NCBI RefSeq assembly: GCF_002091475.1 | Contig: NZ_BCTR01000001.1 | Coordinates: 186,001-250,000 of the forward strand | Length of the DNA stretch: 64,000 nt | Direction of reading: 5' to 3' | Source of the DNA: Sphingomonas azotifigens NBRC 15497 | Lineage (GTDB): Bacteria; Pseudomonadota; Alphaproteobacteria; Sphingomonadales; Sphingomonadaceae | Shown here: piece by piece, positions 16,009 through 24,048 of the stretch | How the letters are laid out: each line of letters begins with the position of its first letter | Numbering within the stretch: the stretch's first letter is position 1 | Made by a program: the position numbers and the translations under genes | Notes under the pieces: model-generated | What the model saw: the letters and a program-made list of their open reading frames with translations, nothing else | Databases searched by the model: none | What the model was told of the DNA's origin: nothing

Positions 16009-17166
16009 TCAGGCGGTATGCCCGCCCAGCGTTTCGGCAAACCAGTCGGCGATATAGTCGCGGCCGTACGACATGTTGTCGGCGCCGACATGCTCGACCC
16101 CGCCCTCGCGCGCGGTGAAGATCTTCAGCTCGCGCTTGGGGCTGTTGACCAGCTGGTCGTAGCAGTCATGCGCATACTGCACGCTGATTTGGCGGTCCTC
16201 GGCGCCGTGGGTGACGAGGAAGGGCACCTTCACGCCGCCCATATGGCCGTTGAGGTTCATGTCGGCGGCACGCGCGAAGAAATCGTCCATGTCTGCCGCG
16301 CCGAACGCCCACATCACGTGCGCCCAGTAATGCGGCACCGGGTTCTCGCCTTCGCGGTTGAGGCGCTTCTGCTGGACCTCGGCCCAATTGTGGTTCGCGC
16401 CCCAGCAGGCGCCCGAGGCGAAGCGCGGCTCATAGGCAACCGCGCGGGGGGCGAAATGGCCGCCGAGCGAGATGCCGGTCATGCCGATGCGCTTGGGATC
16501 GACGTCCGGCTGGCGCTCCAGCCAGTCGACCGCCTTCGAGGCCCAATTCTCCGAATGCGGATCGACGGGCAGGTCCTGCAGCCGCAGCGCCTCGCCCGAG
16601 CCGGGCTGATCGACGCATAGGGTGGAGATGCCGCGCCGGGCGAGCGCCTCGGGCAGGCGCGACCAGTAGAGCAGCTCCTTGCAGCTATCGAGACCGTTGC
16701 AATAGACCACGACCGGCTTGGGACCTTCACCGGCTGCACGGGTGTAGAGCGCCGGCATCGTGCCGGTCTCCAGCGGGATTTCCACCCGCTCGCGGTTGAT
16801 CTGGCCGAGCGCGGTCGAGCGATCGAAGGTCGCGCGCGCCTTGGCATAGGTCTCCTTGCGGCCGGGATGGCCATGGCCCTGCATCCGCTCGCCGGTGAAC
16901 AGATAGAGTGCTGCGCGCTCCAGCTTGGTCGAGGCGGAAAAGGCGCGGCCCCGCGCCTCGTCCTCGGCGGCGAGGTCGATCAGCTTGTCGGCCATCGCGA
17001 CCCACTGCGCCATGAACTGCGGGGTGCCCGCATCGGCGCCGCTGGCCGCCGCGTCCTTGATCGGCTGGCACATGTCGACCAGCTCGCCGATCTGGCCGCC
17101 GCTCTCCATCGCGATCGCGACCGACAGGTTCCAGATATAGTTGGGGAAGACTTCGAACAGCGCCAC
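16009..17166 (-). CDS. Alpha/beta hydrolase, FrsA / dihydropseudooxynicotine hydrolase-like
   Basis: A 385-residue hydrolase with a helical N-terminal cap and a C-terminal alpha/beta-hydrolase fold. The nucleophile elbow is GMTGISLGGHF, the acid lies in THGAEDRQIS and the base in VEHVGADN. The organisation and sequence resemble 2,6-dihydropseudooxynicotine hydrolase, which cleaves a C-C bond beside a carbonyl, and FrsA-like esterases. Encoded 3 bp downstream of the extradiol dioxygenase, it is a good candidate for the C-C hydrolysis of the ring-cleavage or 1,3-diketone product. Confidence 0.85.
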   Translation of the reverse strand: MALFEVFPNYIWNLSVAIAMESGGQIGELVDMCQPIKDAAASGADAGTPQFMAQWVAMADKLIDLAAEDEARGRAFSASTKLERAALYLFTGERMQGHGHPGRKETYAKARATFDRSTALGQINRERVEIPLETGTMPALYTRAAGEGPKPVVVYCNGLDSCKELLYWSRLPEALARRGISTLCVDQPGSGEALRLQDLPVDPHSENWASKAVDWLERQPDVDPKRIGMTGISLGGHFAPRAVAYEPRFASGACWGANHNWAEVQQKRLNREGENPVPHYWAHVMWAFGAADMDDFFARAADMNLNGHMGGVKVPFLVTHGAEDRQISVQYAHDCYDQLVNSPKRELKIFTAREGGVEHVGADNMSYGRDYIADWFAETLGGHTA

Positions 17167-17169
17167 GGT

Positions 17170-18072
17170 TCAGGCCTCCACGGCCACGAAAAGCCCGGGA
17201 TTGGGCGCGGGGTGCGGCAATGTCTGTGGGCCGCCGGTGCCGATGCCCCACTGGTCCATGACCAGCGGCGCCGGCGTGTAGACCTGATGCTGGTGCGCCT
17301 CGAAATCGACCTCTTCCAGCTCGGAGGTATATTCGGTGACGAAGCCGCTGGGCGTAACGAAATAGCTGAAGGTGTTGTTGCCGGCGGTGTGCCGCCCCGG
17401 CCCCCAGCCGATGTTGATGCCGTTGAGCTTCAGCCGGTGCGCGCCACGCATCATCCCGTCGATGCCCTCCATGTCATAGGCGACATGGTTGAGGCAGGCG
17501 GGTCCGGGCAACAGCGCGATGCGGTGGTGCGCCGAATTGCAGCGCAGGAAACACATGAAGTCGCCCAGCCAGTCGCTTACCTTGAAGCCGAGCACGTCGG
17601 TGAAGAACTTCACCGCGGCCTGGTGATCGGGTGAGTGCAGCACGATGTGGCTGATCTTGACCGGCACGCCGTCCCAGCGGGCGATCTCGCGGCGCTGGCC
17701 GCGCGCGACGTCGCTGGAGACTTCGAACAACAGGCCGTCGGGCGAGAAGAAGCGGAAGCCATATCCGCCGCCGGGCGTGGTGAGATCGGCCGGGGCGCGC
17801 GCGATCGTGCAGCCGGCCTCGGCCACCCGCGCGTGGAGCGCGTCGACATCGGCGCGGCTGTCTGCCGACAGGGCGATCACGTCGATCCGGTTCTCCTCGG
17901 CGGGACGGAGGCGGACGACATGGTGCTCGTCATGCCCCTGCGCCTTGAACCAGGCCATGCCATCGTCGCTCGGCACGGGCTCAAGGCCCCATACTTCCTC
18001 GTAATAGCGTTTCTCGGCGTCGAAGTCGGTGACGGCATAGCCGACATAGCGGATTTCGGTGACACGGGTCAT
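17170..18072 (-). CDS. Type I extradiol ring-cleavage dioxygenase
   Basis: A 300-residue two-domain VOC protein of the 2,3-dihydroxybiphenyl dioxygenase type. The Fe(II) 2-His-1-Glu triad is visible in the second domain: H142 in KISHIVLHSPD, H196 in LNHVAYDMEG and E247 in FVTEYTSELEEV. Length matches the family. It lies between a flavoprotein hydroxylase and a C-C hydrolase, the usual order of work in aromatic catabolism, and matches the dioxygenase that opens the A-ring of 8-hydroxylated flavonoids in fde-type pathways. The flavonoid substrate is inferred. Confidence 0.9.
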   Translation of the reverse strand: MTRVTEIRYVGYAVTDFDAEKRYYEEVWGLEPVPSDDGMAWFKAQGHDEHHVVRLRPAEENRIDVIALSADSRADVDALHARVAEAGCTIARAPADLTTPGGGYGFRFFSPDGLLFEVSSDVARGQRREIARWDGVPVKISHIVLHSPDHQAAVKFFTDVLGFKVSDWLGDFMCFLRCNSAHHRIALLPGPACLNHVAYDMEGIDGMMRGAHRLKLNGINIGWGPGRHTAGNNTFSYFVTPSGFVTEYTSELEEVDFEAHQHQVYTPAPLVMDQWGIGTGGPQTLPHPAPNPGLFVAVEA

Positions 18073-18094
18073 GGTCGGTCTTCCTGACGGGGGT

Positions 18095-19210
18095 TCAGAG
18101 GGGTTGGGCGGTGACGGCGAACATCTCGGCGGTCGCCTTGGCGTTATCGACCGGCGGGCCCTTGCCGAGCTGGCCGTGGCAAATCGCCAGGCTCTGGCGG
18201 ACGATGTACGCGCAGCGATCGAAGCGGCGGGCGCGATAGGCGGTGAAGGCGTCCTCCACCGTCTCGGCGCGCGCCAACTCCTCGGCGAGGACGAGGCTGT
18301 CCTCGATCGCCATCCCGGCGCCTTGGCCGAGATGCGGGGTCGTTGCGTGCACCGCATCGCCGATCAGCACGATGCGGCCGCGATGCCACGGCCCCTCGAC
18401 CAGCATGCCTTCGAGCGGGCGATAGACCACACCGTCATCGTCGGTGATCTGCTCGGCGAGGTCGCGGATCGCAGGCGCGCAGCCGGCGAGCTTGCCCCGC
18501 ATCGCCGCCGCCAGCCCTTCGCGCGGATAGCGCGGATTGTCCGGCTCCGGCGTGGTTACATACATGTACATCAAGGCATCGCTGATCGGTACGAATCCGA
18601 CGCCGGTCGGGCCGTTATAGACCTGGAGCGCATCGAGGTCGGCAAAGCGCGGGAAATTGTAGCGCCATACCGCCTGGCCGGTGAACTGCGGCCGCTCGGC
18701 ATCGGGGAACAGCGTCGCGCGGGTCTGCGAATAGACCCCGTCCGCGCCGATCACGACATCGTAGATCCCGCTGCTGCCGTCCGAGAAGGTCACCGCGACC
18801 TGCTCGCCATCGTCGACGATCGTCTCGGCGGTGATGCCGAGGCGTACCTCCGCACCAAGCGCGATCGTGCGGTCGCCCAGCACCTTGTGGAGCGCGGGCC
18901 GGCCGATGCCGACATTGGCGGGATAGCCCTCGAGCAGCCGCGGCGCGGGCACCCGGGCGACCTTCACCCCGTCCGGCCGGAAGATCTCGACTGCGTCGAA
19001 CCCGACACCCGCATCCAGATAGTCGTCGAGCAGGCCGAGCGCCTTCATCGCCCGGAGCACATTGGCCTGCTGGATGATGCCGACGCCGTAGACCGACCAG
19101 CTGGGATCGCGCTCGATCACGTCGACGGCGAAGCCCTTCTGGCGGAGCGCAATGGCGGCGGTAAGCCCGCCGATACCGCCGCCGATGACGAGGATCTTGA
19201 GAGACTGCAT
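18095..19210 (-). CDS. FAD-dependent aromatic monooxygenase
   Basis: A 371-residue class A flavoprotein hydroxylase. It has the FAD motif VIGGGIGGLTAAIAL at the start, the DG motif GADGVYSQTR in the middle and the GD motif LIGDAVHATTPHLGQGAGMAIED. These enzymes use NAD(P)H and O2 to ortho-hydroxylate phenols. Followed at 22 bp by an extradiol dioxygenase, it probably makes the catechol-type substrate of that enzyme. It is the second gene of the operon, 11 bp after the receptor. Confidence 0.92.
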   Translation of the reverse strand: MQSLKILVIGGGIGGLTAAIALRQKGFAVDVIERDPSWSVYGVGIIQQANVLRAMKALGLLDDYLDAGVGFDAVEIFRPDGVKVARVPAPRLLEGYPANVGIGRPALHKVLGDRTIALGAEVRLGITAETIVDDGEQVAVTFSDGSSGIYDVVIGADGVYSQTRATLFPDAERPQFTGQAVWRYNFPRFADLDALQVYNGPTGVGFVPISDALMYMYVTTPEPDNPRYPREGLAAAMRGKLAGCAPAIRDLAEQITDDDGVVYRPLEGMLVEGPWHRGRIVLIGDAVHATTPHLGQGAGMAIEDSLVLAEELARAETVEDAFTAYRARRFDRCAYIVRQSLAICHGQLGKGPPVDNAKATAEMFAVTAQPL

Positions 19211-19221
19211 GGGCGCTTTCC

Positions 19222-21645
19222 TCAGAACTTTGACGTAACCCGCACGCCGTACGTCCGCGGCGGCGAATAGACGGCGAGGGCGGCCGAGCCGGCGCTGTAG
19301 ATCTGCGCGCTTGCCTGGTAGCGATCGTCCTCGATGTTGCGGACATAGGCGGCGATCGACCAGCGATCGTCAGCCGATCCGAACGCGATCTGGGCGTTGC
19401 TCACCCAGGTACTGCCGACCAGTTGGTTCGGCATATATTCAAAGCCGACGACCCGGCTGGAGCGATACTGGGTATCGGCCGAGAGCACGGCCTTGTAGGC
19501 GCCCAGCGGCACGGTCTGCTGCGCGCCGAGGTTCATCGTCCATTTGGGCGACAGATAGGCGGCACGACCCGAGCAATCGATGTCGTAGGTGCCCGCCGTC
19601 GCGCTGGGGCGATAGGGGCAGCCGGTCACCGGCGGCGTCGCGCCGATCGGCTCGCGATAGACGAAGCTGTCATATTTCGCGTCGAGATACTGCACGTTCG
19701 CGCTGAGCAGCGTCGTCGGCGTGGCGAGCAGCTGGGCTTCGACCTCGACGCCCTTGTTGGTCGACTTGCCGACATTCTCGGTGAACTGGCCCTGGTTGCC
19801 GTTCTTGTCGATACCGGTGTGGTTGACCTGCTGGTTGCGATACTTCCACAGGAACGCCTCGACGTTCAGCTGCAGCCGGTTATCGAAGAACCGGTTTTTC
19901 ATCCCGATCGTGTAGGCGTCGATATATTCCGGCTGGAACGTCTCGTAGCCCGCGGAGAGCGCGAAACCGCCCGAGCGATAGCCGGTCTCGTAATTGGCGT
20001 AGAGCAGCGAGTGCGGGCCGACATCGAATTCGGCACCGAGGTGATAGGTGAGACGATCGTTCGACAGCGTCGTGTTCACCGGCGTGACCGCATGAATCAG
20101 CAGGGCGCCGGTGGTGCCGATCGGCCGCGCCTGGTTGTCCGGCACGCTCGGGTAGATCGAGGTCGGCAGGTCCTGATAGCGGCCGGCCGAGGGCAGCAGC
20201 GGCGCGGTGGGGCAGCTCGGTCGTCCCTGCGCGACGACCGTGCAACGGACGAGGAACACGTCGGCGCGGCCGTCAAAGTCCTTGTCGTCCTTGGTGTAGC
20301 GCAGGCCGCCGATCAGCCGCAGCCGATCGCCGATATTGGCGGTGAGCCGGCCGAACCCGGCATAGGATTTGGTGCCCGAGCTAAACTGCTGATAGGCGTT
20401 CAGCGCCTGCTGCGCATAGAGATAGGTCGCCGCGACCGACTCGTCGAAATAATAGGCGCCGAGCATGTAATCGAACATGCCGATGCGGTTGCCGGCGAAG
20501 CGGACCTCCAGGCTCTTCTGCTCGTCGGTCTCGGCGACGTCGCCGTAAAAGGCCGGCACCGCGAAGCGGTTGTCGAGCTTGGAGTAGCGCCAGGACGGGA
20601 TCACGGTCAGCGTGCCCGCGCCGGTACGCAGGCTGATCTCGGCATTGGCGCCGTAGTAGTTGTTGTCCAGATAGGGCTGCACGTCGAGCGGCACGAGGGT
20701 GCGGCCGGCAAGCCCGCTGAACAGCGTCTGGCGATAGGCCTGGGCGTCCGCCGAGAAGAGCCCGCTGTCCGGCCCGAAGCCCGATGGGACGAACAGGTTG
20801 GTCGTGCCGTTGAACACGATCCGGCCGGCATAGGTCGAGCCCGGTCCCTTGCCGCCGCTATGGGAGAAGTCGCCGCCGACGCGCACGGTCAGGTCGGGCG
20901 TCAGTTCGCTGAGCAGCTGGACGCGCAGCGCCTGCGTTTTCTCGTCGCTGGTGCCGTCGTCCTGGTAGCCGTCGCGGCTGACCACGTTGCCGGCGATGCG
21001 CAGCGCGCCATGCTCGCCCATCGCGACATTCACCGCGCCCTGGACGTTCAGCGCATTGTAATTGCCGTAGCTGGCAGTGACGAAGCCGCTGTTCTCGCCG
21101 ATCCGGGGGCGGGTCGGCAGCACGTTGATCGCACCCGCGGTGGCGTTGCGGCCGTAGAGCGTGCCTTGCGGCCCCTTGAGCACCTCCACCCGCTCGAGAT
21201 CGTAGAAGACGCCCGAAGTCGAGGTGGCGCGACCGAGATAGACGCCATCGTAATTGAAGGCGACCGCCGGGTCGCTATAGCCGTTGACGGTGAAATTGCC
21301 GACGCCGCGCAGGAAGAAGGTGGTGTTGGCGCCGCCCTGCGGCTGCGCGCTGAGCGAGGGGACCGAGTTGCCCAGTTCGTTCGAGCTGGTGAGTCCCTTG
21401 CTGACCAGCTGATCGCCGGTGACCACCGCGACGGGAATGCCCGCGCGCTGCAGGTTCTCCGCCTTGCGCTGCGCGGTGACGATGATTTCCTGCAGCCCTT
21501 GCTGGTCGGTCGCGCTGCTCGCTTGCTGCTGCGCCGCCTCGCCGGCTGCTTGCGCTTCGCTCTGCGCGTGCGCTTGCGTCGCGATGCCAGCGATCGTGAG
21601 CGCCAGTATCGAACTGGTTCGCCTCCATGCCCGGTTCACATCCAT
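19222..21645 (-). CDS. TonB-dependent receptor heading the aromatic operon
   Basis: An 807-residue outer-membrane receptor with a Sec signal ending near AHAQ, an EIIVTAQRKAENLQ TonB-box region, a plug with VEVLKGPQGTLYGRNATAGAINVL and a barrel ending in TSKF. The ATG at 21645 follows AGGAGA almost without spacing; a GTG two codons later (21639) is better spaced from it and may be the real start. It is the first gene of an eight-gene aromatic-degradation operon and probably imports the aromatic compound or its glycoside. Confidence 0.92.
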   Translation of the reverse strand: MDVNRAWRRTSSILALTIAGIATQAHAQSEAQAAGEAAQQQASSATDQQGLQEIIVTAQRKAENLQRAGIPVAVVTGDQLVSKGLTSSNELGNSVPSLSAQPQGGANTTFFLRGVGNFTVNGYSDPAVAFNYDGVYLGRATSTSGVFYDLERVEVLKGPQGTLYGRNATAGAINVLPTRPRIGENSGFVTASYGNYNALNVQGAVNVAMGEHGALRIAGNVVSRDGYQDDGTSDEKTQALRVQLLSELTPDLTVRVGGDFSHSGGKGPGSTYAGRIVFNGTTNLFVPSGFGPDSGLFSADAQAYRQTLFSGLAGRTLVPLDVQPYLDNNYYGANAEISLRTGAGTLTVIPSWRYSKLDNRFAVPAFYGDVAETDEQKSLEVRFAGNRIGMFDYMLGAYYFDESVAATYLYAQQALNAYQQFSSGTKSYAGFGRLTANIGDRLRLIGGLRYTKDDKDFDGRADVFLVRCTVVAQGRPSCPTAPLLPSAGRYQDLPTSIYPSVPDNQARPIGTTGALLIHAVTPVNTTLSNDRLTYHLGAEFDVGPHSLLYANYETGYRSGGFALSAGYETFQPEYIDAYTIGMKNRFFDNRLQLNVEAFLWKYRNQQVNHTGIDKNGNQGQFTENVGKSTNKGVEVEAQLLATPTTLLSANVQYLDAKYDSFVYREPIGATPPVTGCPYRPSATAGTYDIDCSGRAAYLSPKWTMNLGAQQTVPLGAYKAVLSADTQYRSSRVVGFEYMPNQLVGSTWVSNAQIAFGSADDRWSIAAYVRNIEDDRYQASAQIYSAGSAALAVYSPPRTYGVRVTSKF

Positions 21646-21705
21646 TCTCCTGATATGCGGATCTTTGGTTGTCCGCTGCGGCCGAGAATGGGTCGCTTTT
21701 GACAT

Positions 21706-21719
21706 TAATCAAAATTCTA
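21706..21719 (-). promoter_or_regulatory. Putative island operator, copy 5
   Basis: On the minus strand TAGAATTTTGATTA, 61 bp upstream of the receptor start and 35 bp from the divergent LysR start. It sits in an ATTA-N10-TAAT dyad. It agrees with copy 3 at 10 of 14 positions. Confidence 0.35.
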
Positions 21720-21734
21720 ATATTTTATGATTAT

Positions 21735-21750
21735 CCAATCATGGGATTGA
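21735..21750. promoter_or_regulatory. Inverted repeat just upstream of the LysR gene
   Basis: CCAATCATGGGATTGA contains a perfect CAATC-ATGG-GATTG inverted repeat ending 4 bases before the LysR start codon. It may be an autoregulatory site of the LysR protein; this is inference from position only. Confidence 0.3.
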
Positions 21751-21753
21751 TGC

Positions 21754-22665
21754 ATGCGGCTCGATCGCTTCGACCTGAACCTGCTGGTCGCCTTCCACAC
21801 GCTGATGGAAGAGCGTAGCGTCACGCGGGCGGCGGAGCGGCTTCGCCTCACCCAGCCGGCGATGAGCGCGGCGCTGCGGCGCCTGCGCGACTCGTTCAAC
21901 GATCCGCTGCTGGTTGCGAACGGCAAGCAGATGGTGCCCAGCCCGCACGCGCAGGAACTCGCACCGCGGGTGGCGGAAATCGTGGCGACCGCGCAGGCGC
22001 TGATCTCCAGTTCGACGCTGTTCGACCCGCGCACCTCGCGACGAAGCTTCCGGATCGCGGCGTCGGACTATGTCACCTCGATCGCGGTCCAGCCGCTGCT
22101 CGCCGAAATGGCGGTGCAGGCCCCCGGTATCCGCTGCTCGGTACTCCCGCCGCACACCGGGGTCACCGAGCAGATGGAGCGGGGCGAAGTCGACTGCATC
22201 ATCTCGCCCGAGCAGTTCCAGGCGCACGGGCACCCGACCGAGCTGTTGTTCGAGGAGGAGCATGTCCTGCTCGGCTGGTCCGAGAACCCGCTGTTCGCCA
22301 AGCCGATCACCGAGGCTGAATACCAGGCGGCCGGTCATGTCGTGGTGGAGCTTTCCAACACGCCGGCCTTTGTCGAACAGTTCGTCCGCGCCCGCGGCGA
22401 TACGCGGCGGATCGAAGTGACCGTCACCTCGTTCACCCTCGTGCCGTGGCTGCTGCCGGGCACGCAGCGGATCGCGCTGGTACATGCGCGACTCGCACGC
22501 CTGTTCATGGACAAGCTGCCGCTGGCGATGGCGCCGCCGCCGTTCCCGCTCCCCAAGATGCGCGAGATGATCCAGTTCAGCCGTGCTCGAGCCAGCGATC
22601 GCGGACTGGTCTGGCTGCGCGAGCGGCTGCGGCACCATGCCGGCGCGACGAATGCGGGCGAATAG
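21754..22665 (+). CDS. LysR-family regulator (NodD/FdeR-like)
   Basis: A 303-residue LysR-type regulator. The N-terminal helix-turn-helix is clear (LRRFDLNLLVAF-like start, SVTRAAERLRLTQPAMSAALRRLR), followed by the co-inducer domain (FRIAASDYVTSIAVQPLLAEM). The DLNLL opening and the spacing put it in the NodD-like branch, which includes flavonoid-responsive regulators. It is divergent from the receptor-hydroxylase-dioxygenase operon, the normal layout for a LysR activator and its target, as with FdeR of naringenin degradation. The ATG at 21754 lacks a clear ribosome binding site. A flavonoid or its breakdown product as ligand is inferred. Confidence 0.9.
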   Translation: MRLDRFDLNLLVAFHTLMEERSVTRAAERLRLTQPAMSAALRRLRDSFNDPLLVANGKQMVPSPHAQELAPRVAEIVATAQALISSSTLFDPRTSRRSFRIAASDYVTSIAVQPLLAEMAVQAPGIRCSVLPPHTGVTEQMERGEVDCIISPEQFQAHGHPTELLFEEEHVLLGWSENPLFAKPITEAEYQAAGHVVVELSNTPAFVEQFVRARGDTRRIEVTVTSFTLVPWLLPGTQRIALVHARLARLFMDKLPLAMAPPPFPLPKMREMIQFSRARASDRGLVWLRERLRHHAGATNAGE

Positions 22666-22669
22666 CTGC

Positions 22670-22689
22670 CGACAAAGTTTTGCGACAAA
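22670..22689 (+). promoter_or_regulatory. Direct repeat CGACAAA upstream of the efflux operon
   Basis: CGACAAA occurs twice, at 22670-22676 and 22683-22689, with a 13-bp period in the 60-bp gap before the efflux genes. It could bind an OmpR-type response regulator, but no such regulator lies nearby and the match may be chance. Confidence 0.2.
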
Positions 22690-22725
22690 CCGCGCTTAGG
22701 GCGAGCCAAGAAAGGCGCGCGGCGC

Positions 22726-24045
22726 ATGCGAATGGACGAGAGCAGGATGAACGAAAGCGACCCCCAGTTTGCCGCGCAGCACCAGCATGGGGTGGTCGAA
22801 CGGGGCACCCTTTCACCCCGCGCCCGGAGGATCAGCTGGATCGTCGGGATCGTTGCCATCGTCGCGCTGGTCGCGCTGGCGGTGATGCTGTCGCAGGGCA
22901 GCGGCTCTTCCTCGGGCAAGCAGGGCGGACGCGCCGGCGGCGGGGGCGGGCGGCGGGGCGGCATGGCGCAGACGACGACGGTCGGCACCGCCAAGGCCGC
23001 GCTCGCCGATCTGCCCGTGCAGGTCGAGGCACTCGGCACGGTGACGCCGGCGGCGACCGTCACCGTCCGGCCGCAGGTTTCGGGCACGATCGTCCAGCTG
23101 CTTTATCGGGAGGGCCAGCTTGTCCAGAAGGGGCAGGCGCTCGCCGTCATCGATCCGCGGCCCTATCAGGCGGCGTTGCTGCAGGCCCGCGGCGCGCTCA
23201 CCCGCGACCAGGCGCAGCTCGAAAATGCGCGGCTCCAGCTCGCCCGGTACAACACGCTGCTCACCCAGGACTCGATCGCGCGCCAGGACCGCGACACCCA
23301 GGCCGCCCTGGTCCACCAGCTGGAGGGCACCGTGCTCGCCGATCGCGGATCGGTGCAGCAGGCGCAGATCAATCTCGGCTATACCCGCATCGTCTCGCCG
23401 GTCAGCGGCCGCGCGGGCCTGAAGGTGGTCGATATCGGCAACTATATCGGCGCGGGCGACACCAACGGCATCGTCGTGGTGACCACGCTCCAGCCGATCG
23501 ATGTCGAGTTCGCGATTCCGCAGCAACAGGCGCCCGAGATCCAGAAGCGCATCGCGCAGGGCGCGCAGATCCCGGCGATCGCGCTCGACAGCACCCGCAC
23601 CAAGACGCTCGACACCGGCAGCTTCTCGACGCTTGACAACCGGGTGGATACCAGCACCGGCACGATCAAGGGCAAGGCCCGCTTCGCCAATGCCGGCTTC
23701 CAGCTCTACCCCAGCCAGTTCGTCAATGTCCGCCTGACGATCGAGACGGTGGCAAAGGCGGTGACCGTGCCGCCGGCCGCGATCCAGTCCGGCCCGAACG
23801 GCCCGTTCGTCTGGCTGCTCAAGCCCGACCGCACCGTCACCGAGCGCAAGGTGAAGCTGGGCGTCGCGGTGGCCGACAAGACCCAGATCACCGACGGCCT
23901 CGCCATCGGCGACACGGTGGTGACCGACGGTGCCGACCGGCTGAACGAAGGCGCCAAGGTCGCGCTGCCCGGCGATGCCCCGCCGGCGCGCGACGGGCAG
24001 GGCGGCGGCAAGCGGCGGCACCGCAGCGGCGGCCAGGGCGGCTGA
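22726..24045 (+). CDS. mdtA: RND efflux periplasmic adaptor (MdtA-like)
   Basis: A 439-residue membrane fusion protein. One N-terminal membrane anchor (ISWIVGIVAIVALVALAVML) is followed by a Gly/Arg-rich linker, the lipoyl-like half (VTVRPQVSGTIVQLLYREGQLVQKGQ), an alpha-hairpin (RDQAQLENARLQLARY) and the beta-barrel region ending in a basic Gly-rich tail. The start is uncertain: ATGs at 22726, 22732 and 22747 are in frame. The first gene of an MdtABC-OMF operon; the next gene starts 3 bp after its stop. Confidence 0.9.
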   Translation: MRMDESRMNESDPQFAAQHQHGVVERGTLSPRARRISWIVGIVAIVALVALAVMLSQGSGSSSGKQGGRAGGGGGRRGGMAQTTTVGTAKAALADLPVQVEALGTVTPAATVTVRPQVSGTIVQLLYREGQLVQKGQALAVIDPRPYQAALLQARGALTRDQAQLENARLQLARYNTLLTQDSIARQDRDTQAALVHQLEGTVLADRGSVQQAQINLGYTRIVSPVSGRAGLKVVDIGNYIGAGDTNGIVVVTTLQPIDVEFAIPQQQAPEIQKRIAQGAQIPAIALDSTRTKTLDTGSFSTLDNRVDTSTGTIKGKARFANAGFQLYPSQFVNVRLTIETVAKAVTVPPAAIQSGPNGPFVWLLKPDRTVTERKVKLGVAVADKTQITDGLAIGDTVVTDGADRLNEGAKVALPGDAPPARDGQGGGKRRHRSGGQGG

Positions 24046-24048
24046 TCG

